From the NCBI RefSeq assembly GCF_042242105.1, contig NC_092022.1:11342001-11406000 (forward strand): a stretch of DNA of 64,000 nt, written 5' to 3'. Every line of letters begins with the position of its first letter. Positions within the stretch are counted from its first letter, which is position 1. The notes below the pieces were generated by a model. That model ran no database searches. It saw nothing but the letters and a program-made list of their open reading frames with translations, and was not told where the DNA came from. Of this stretch, positions 62,455-64,000 are shown piece by piece. This DNA comes from Pempheris klunzingeri (taxonomy: Eukaryota; Chordata; Actinopteri; Acropomatiformes; Pempheridae). The position numbers and the translations under genes were made by a program.

Positions 62455-64000
62455 AGCACAGACTGCAGGGCTCGACACATCATCACACCTCATCAGTAAT
62501 CAAAGATTAGCACATATCTGCGTGTAGATGGATACAGGCAAATTTTCGCCATAGCATTCATGAGCATAGTTTGTTATTTTTTAAGATGACAATATGGTAA
62601 ATTTGAATCTGCCTCCATACAAACGGGAAACATAAAGTGACAGATTACTTCTGGAATGTGCTGCTGTGTTGTTGTGCTCTCGCCGAGAGTTATCTGAGGA
62701 CCCAGAACATGATGCTAATGTTACACAACAGCACTGAGGGCTGTCCACTCAGTGCTGCATAACTCCCCTCAGATCACCCTTTGTACACCACCGTCCAGAC
62801 CCGCAGAAAAACTGTTCATTTCAGCCTGAACACTGACTCATTGTACGATGCTGTCAGGTCTTAAACCTGTTTTATTTCAGTTGCACGTGCCTTTGAATTA
62901 GAATATAATCACAAAAACTACAATAAAAAGGAGAATTAAAGTTGGTTCATCTTCCATCATTTATGATAATGAATTAATGTCACCAGGGAGATAATGATGT
63001 TAGCACTCTTATGAATTTCATTTTGTGATGTGGATTGATGTTCTGATTAGTTAAGTGTGTGTGTGTGTGAATCAGAATTAATACACTGTGTCTCACAGCC
63101 TGTTAAATTGTCCTTGTGTGGGTAAAATACCCTCTCTCTTCAGCTTTTGTCCGTGGCAACACTGTAATCCTCGGTCAAAGTGACCCCACTGTTTGTGTAG
63201 GAGACAAAGAACTTTTCTAAGGTGGCTGTGTGTGGCAAAGTCTTAACAAAATGGCAGGGTCGATCCTGAAAGCTCACTGGACTGTGCCTCGACGGCACTT
63301 CTCCTTAACTGAGCCCTCAAGGTACAAGCCACAGCTGAGTGGGCAATTGAACTCTCTGTGCCTGTCCAGATGTTGCCCTAATTTACTACGACTAGCAGCG
63401 TATGTGGCCCATTTACATGTCCTCACGCCCAGTGTGTGTATCTGCATGTGTACAATGTCAGCCTCTACCTCAGGTGCTCTAGCCTCAACCTACTAACATC
63501 CCATGATTCATTTTGTTTTTAGCAGCAGTGTTTTTTTTTTGTTTTTTTTTTCTTTTTAGAAAAAAGTGGCAAGAGGTTTGCTTTGTGAGTTCTGAATCCA
63601 GGACAACTCAGTGTCCCCACACAAGTTTCTTAAGGTTCATTTTTATGAGAATAGAGACACATTGAAATCCTGGGATGATATTTTAATGCTGGCACTATTA
63701 TTGTTCCTATGCCCCCATGTTATTTAGCATGTCAGACAAGTTGAGATGACAGCATAAATGATCATTTGCTATGGTAATGTCACCTTGCTACTATGTAGGA
63801 GGCAGTTAACTTCTAGTTCCAGAGTACATGTCATCGTGATCGATCACTGGCTCTTGCGTGGACTCGTTTTCTAATCCAGGACTAAAACATAAAATAAATC
63901 TCTTCTGGACAAAAAGTAGACCTATATTTGCATTAAAGCTGATGGTACCAATACTTTTATCCAAACAATGGATCAAATAGTAGTTATAGTAGTTGTAGTG

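Larger units (their letters stand above)
52489..64000. other. Distal region without a supported gene
   Basis: About 11.5 kb beyond the deltex paralogue. Apart from the doubtful frame at 53.76 kb I see no splice-consistent coding exon. It holds microsatellites (CCTG at 55.74, AT at 61.35, GA at 62.40 kb) and a possible paralogue polyadenylation signal at 53559. A moderate forward CTCF-like motif lies at about 61506 (CTGGCCAATAGGGGCAAG). A GC-richer patch at 60.1-60.4 kb opens long frames on both strands but has no recognisable protein. It may be intergenic DNA or a long intron of a gene outside the window. Confidence 0.5.

Overview
This window is nuclear DNA from a teleost fish, most likely a percomorph. 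It is AT-rich and intron-rich, with GT/AG-bounded vertebrate exons, abundant dinucleotide microsatellites, an antisense L2-type LINE and several teleost-style dispersed repeats. No bacterial, viral or CRISPR-like architecture is visible. Five protein-coding genes can be assembled exon by exon. Every junction keeps phase and every reconstructed protein has a length plausible for its family.

Layout. 1-6.4 kb is intergenic, with no recognisable gene. About 6.4-7.24 kb is the likely promoter and non-coding first exon of stat6. stat6 (+ strand, 19 coding exons, 12,457-24,219, 759 aa) follows a long first intron that carries a decayed antisense L2 LINE (about 7.95-10.64 kb). 24.2-28.4 kb is the convergent stat6/mip intergenic and 3' UTR interval. 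mip (aquaporin-0, - strand, 4 exons, 28,392-29,652, 263 aa) has a TATA box at 30,051-30,058. ptges3 (p23 co-chaperone, - strand, 8 coding exons, 33,884-37,982, 159 aa) has its start codon split across an intron. 38.1-43.1 kb is intergenic with repeats. dtx3 (+ strand, 4 coding exons, 43,912-46,900, 369 aa) is followed by a shorter tandem deltex paralogue (+ strand, 3 exons, 50,500-52,488, 199 aa) that keeps only the RING and deltex C-terminal domains. 52.5-64 kb holds no gene I can support, apart from one doubtful exon-like ORF at 53.76-54.07 kb.

The neighbourhood of STAT6, MIP, PTGES3 and DTX3 recalls human 12q13, where these four genes also lie near one another. The window is therefore a conserved vertebrate synteny block rather than a functional operon. 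The genes do not form one pathway: STAT6 is the IL-4/IL-13 signalling factor, MIP the lens water channel, PTGES3 an HSP90 co-chaperone, and the two deltex genes are RING E3 ligases.

The most interesting points are the minimal RING-DTC tandem paralogue next to dtx3; the strongest CTCF-like motifs pointing away from each other between the two deltex genes; a UG-repeat 3' splice site on a skippable stat6 transactivation-domain exon; G-runs directly behind a stat6 5' splice site; replaced gating tyrosines in aquaporin-0; and the split start codon of ptges3.
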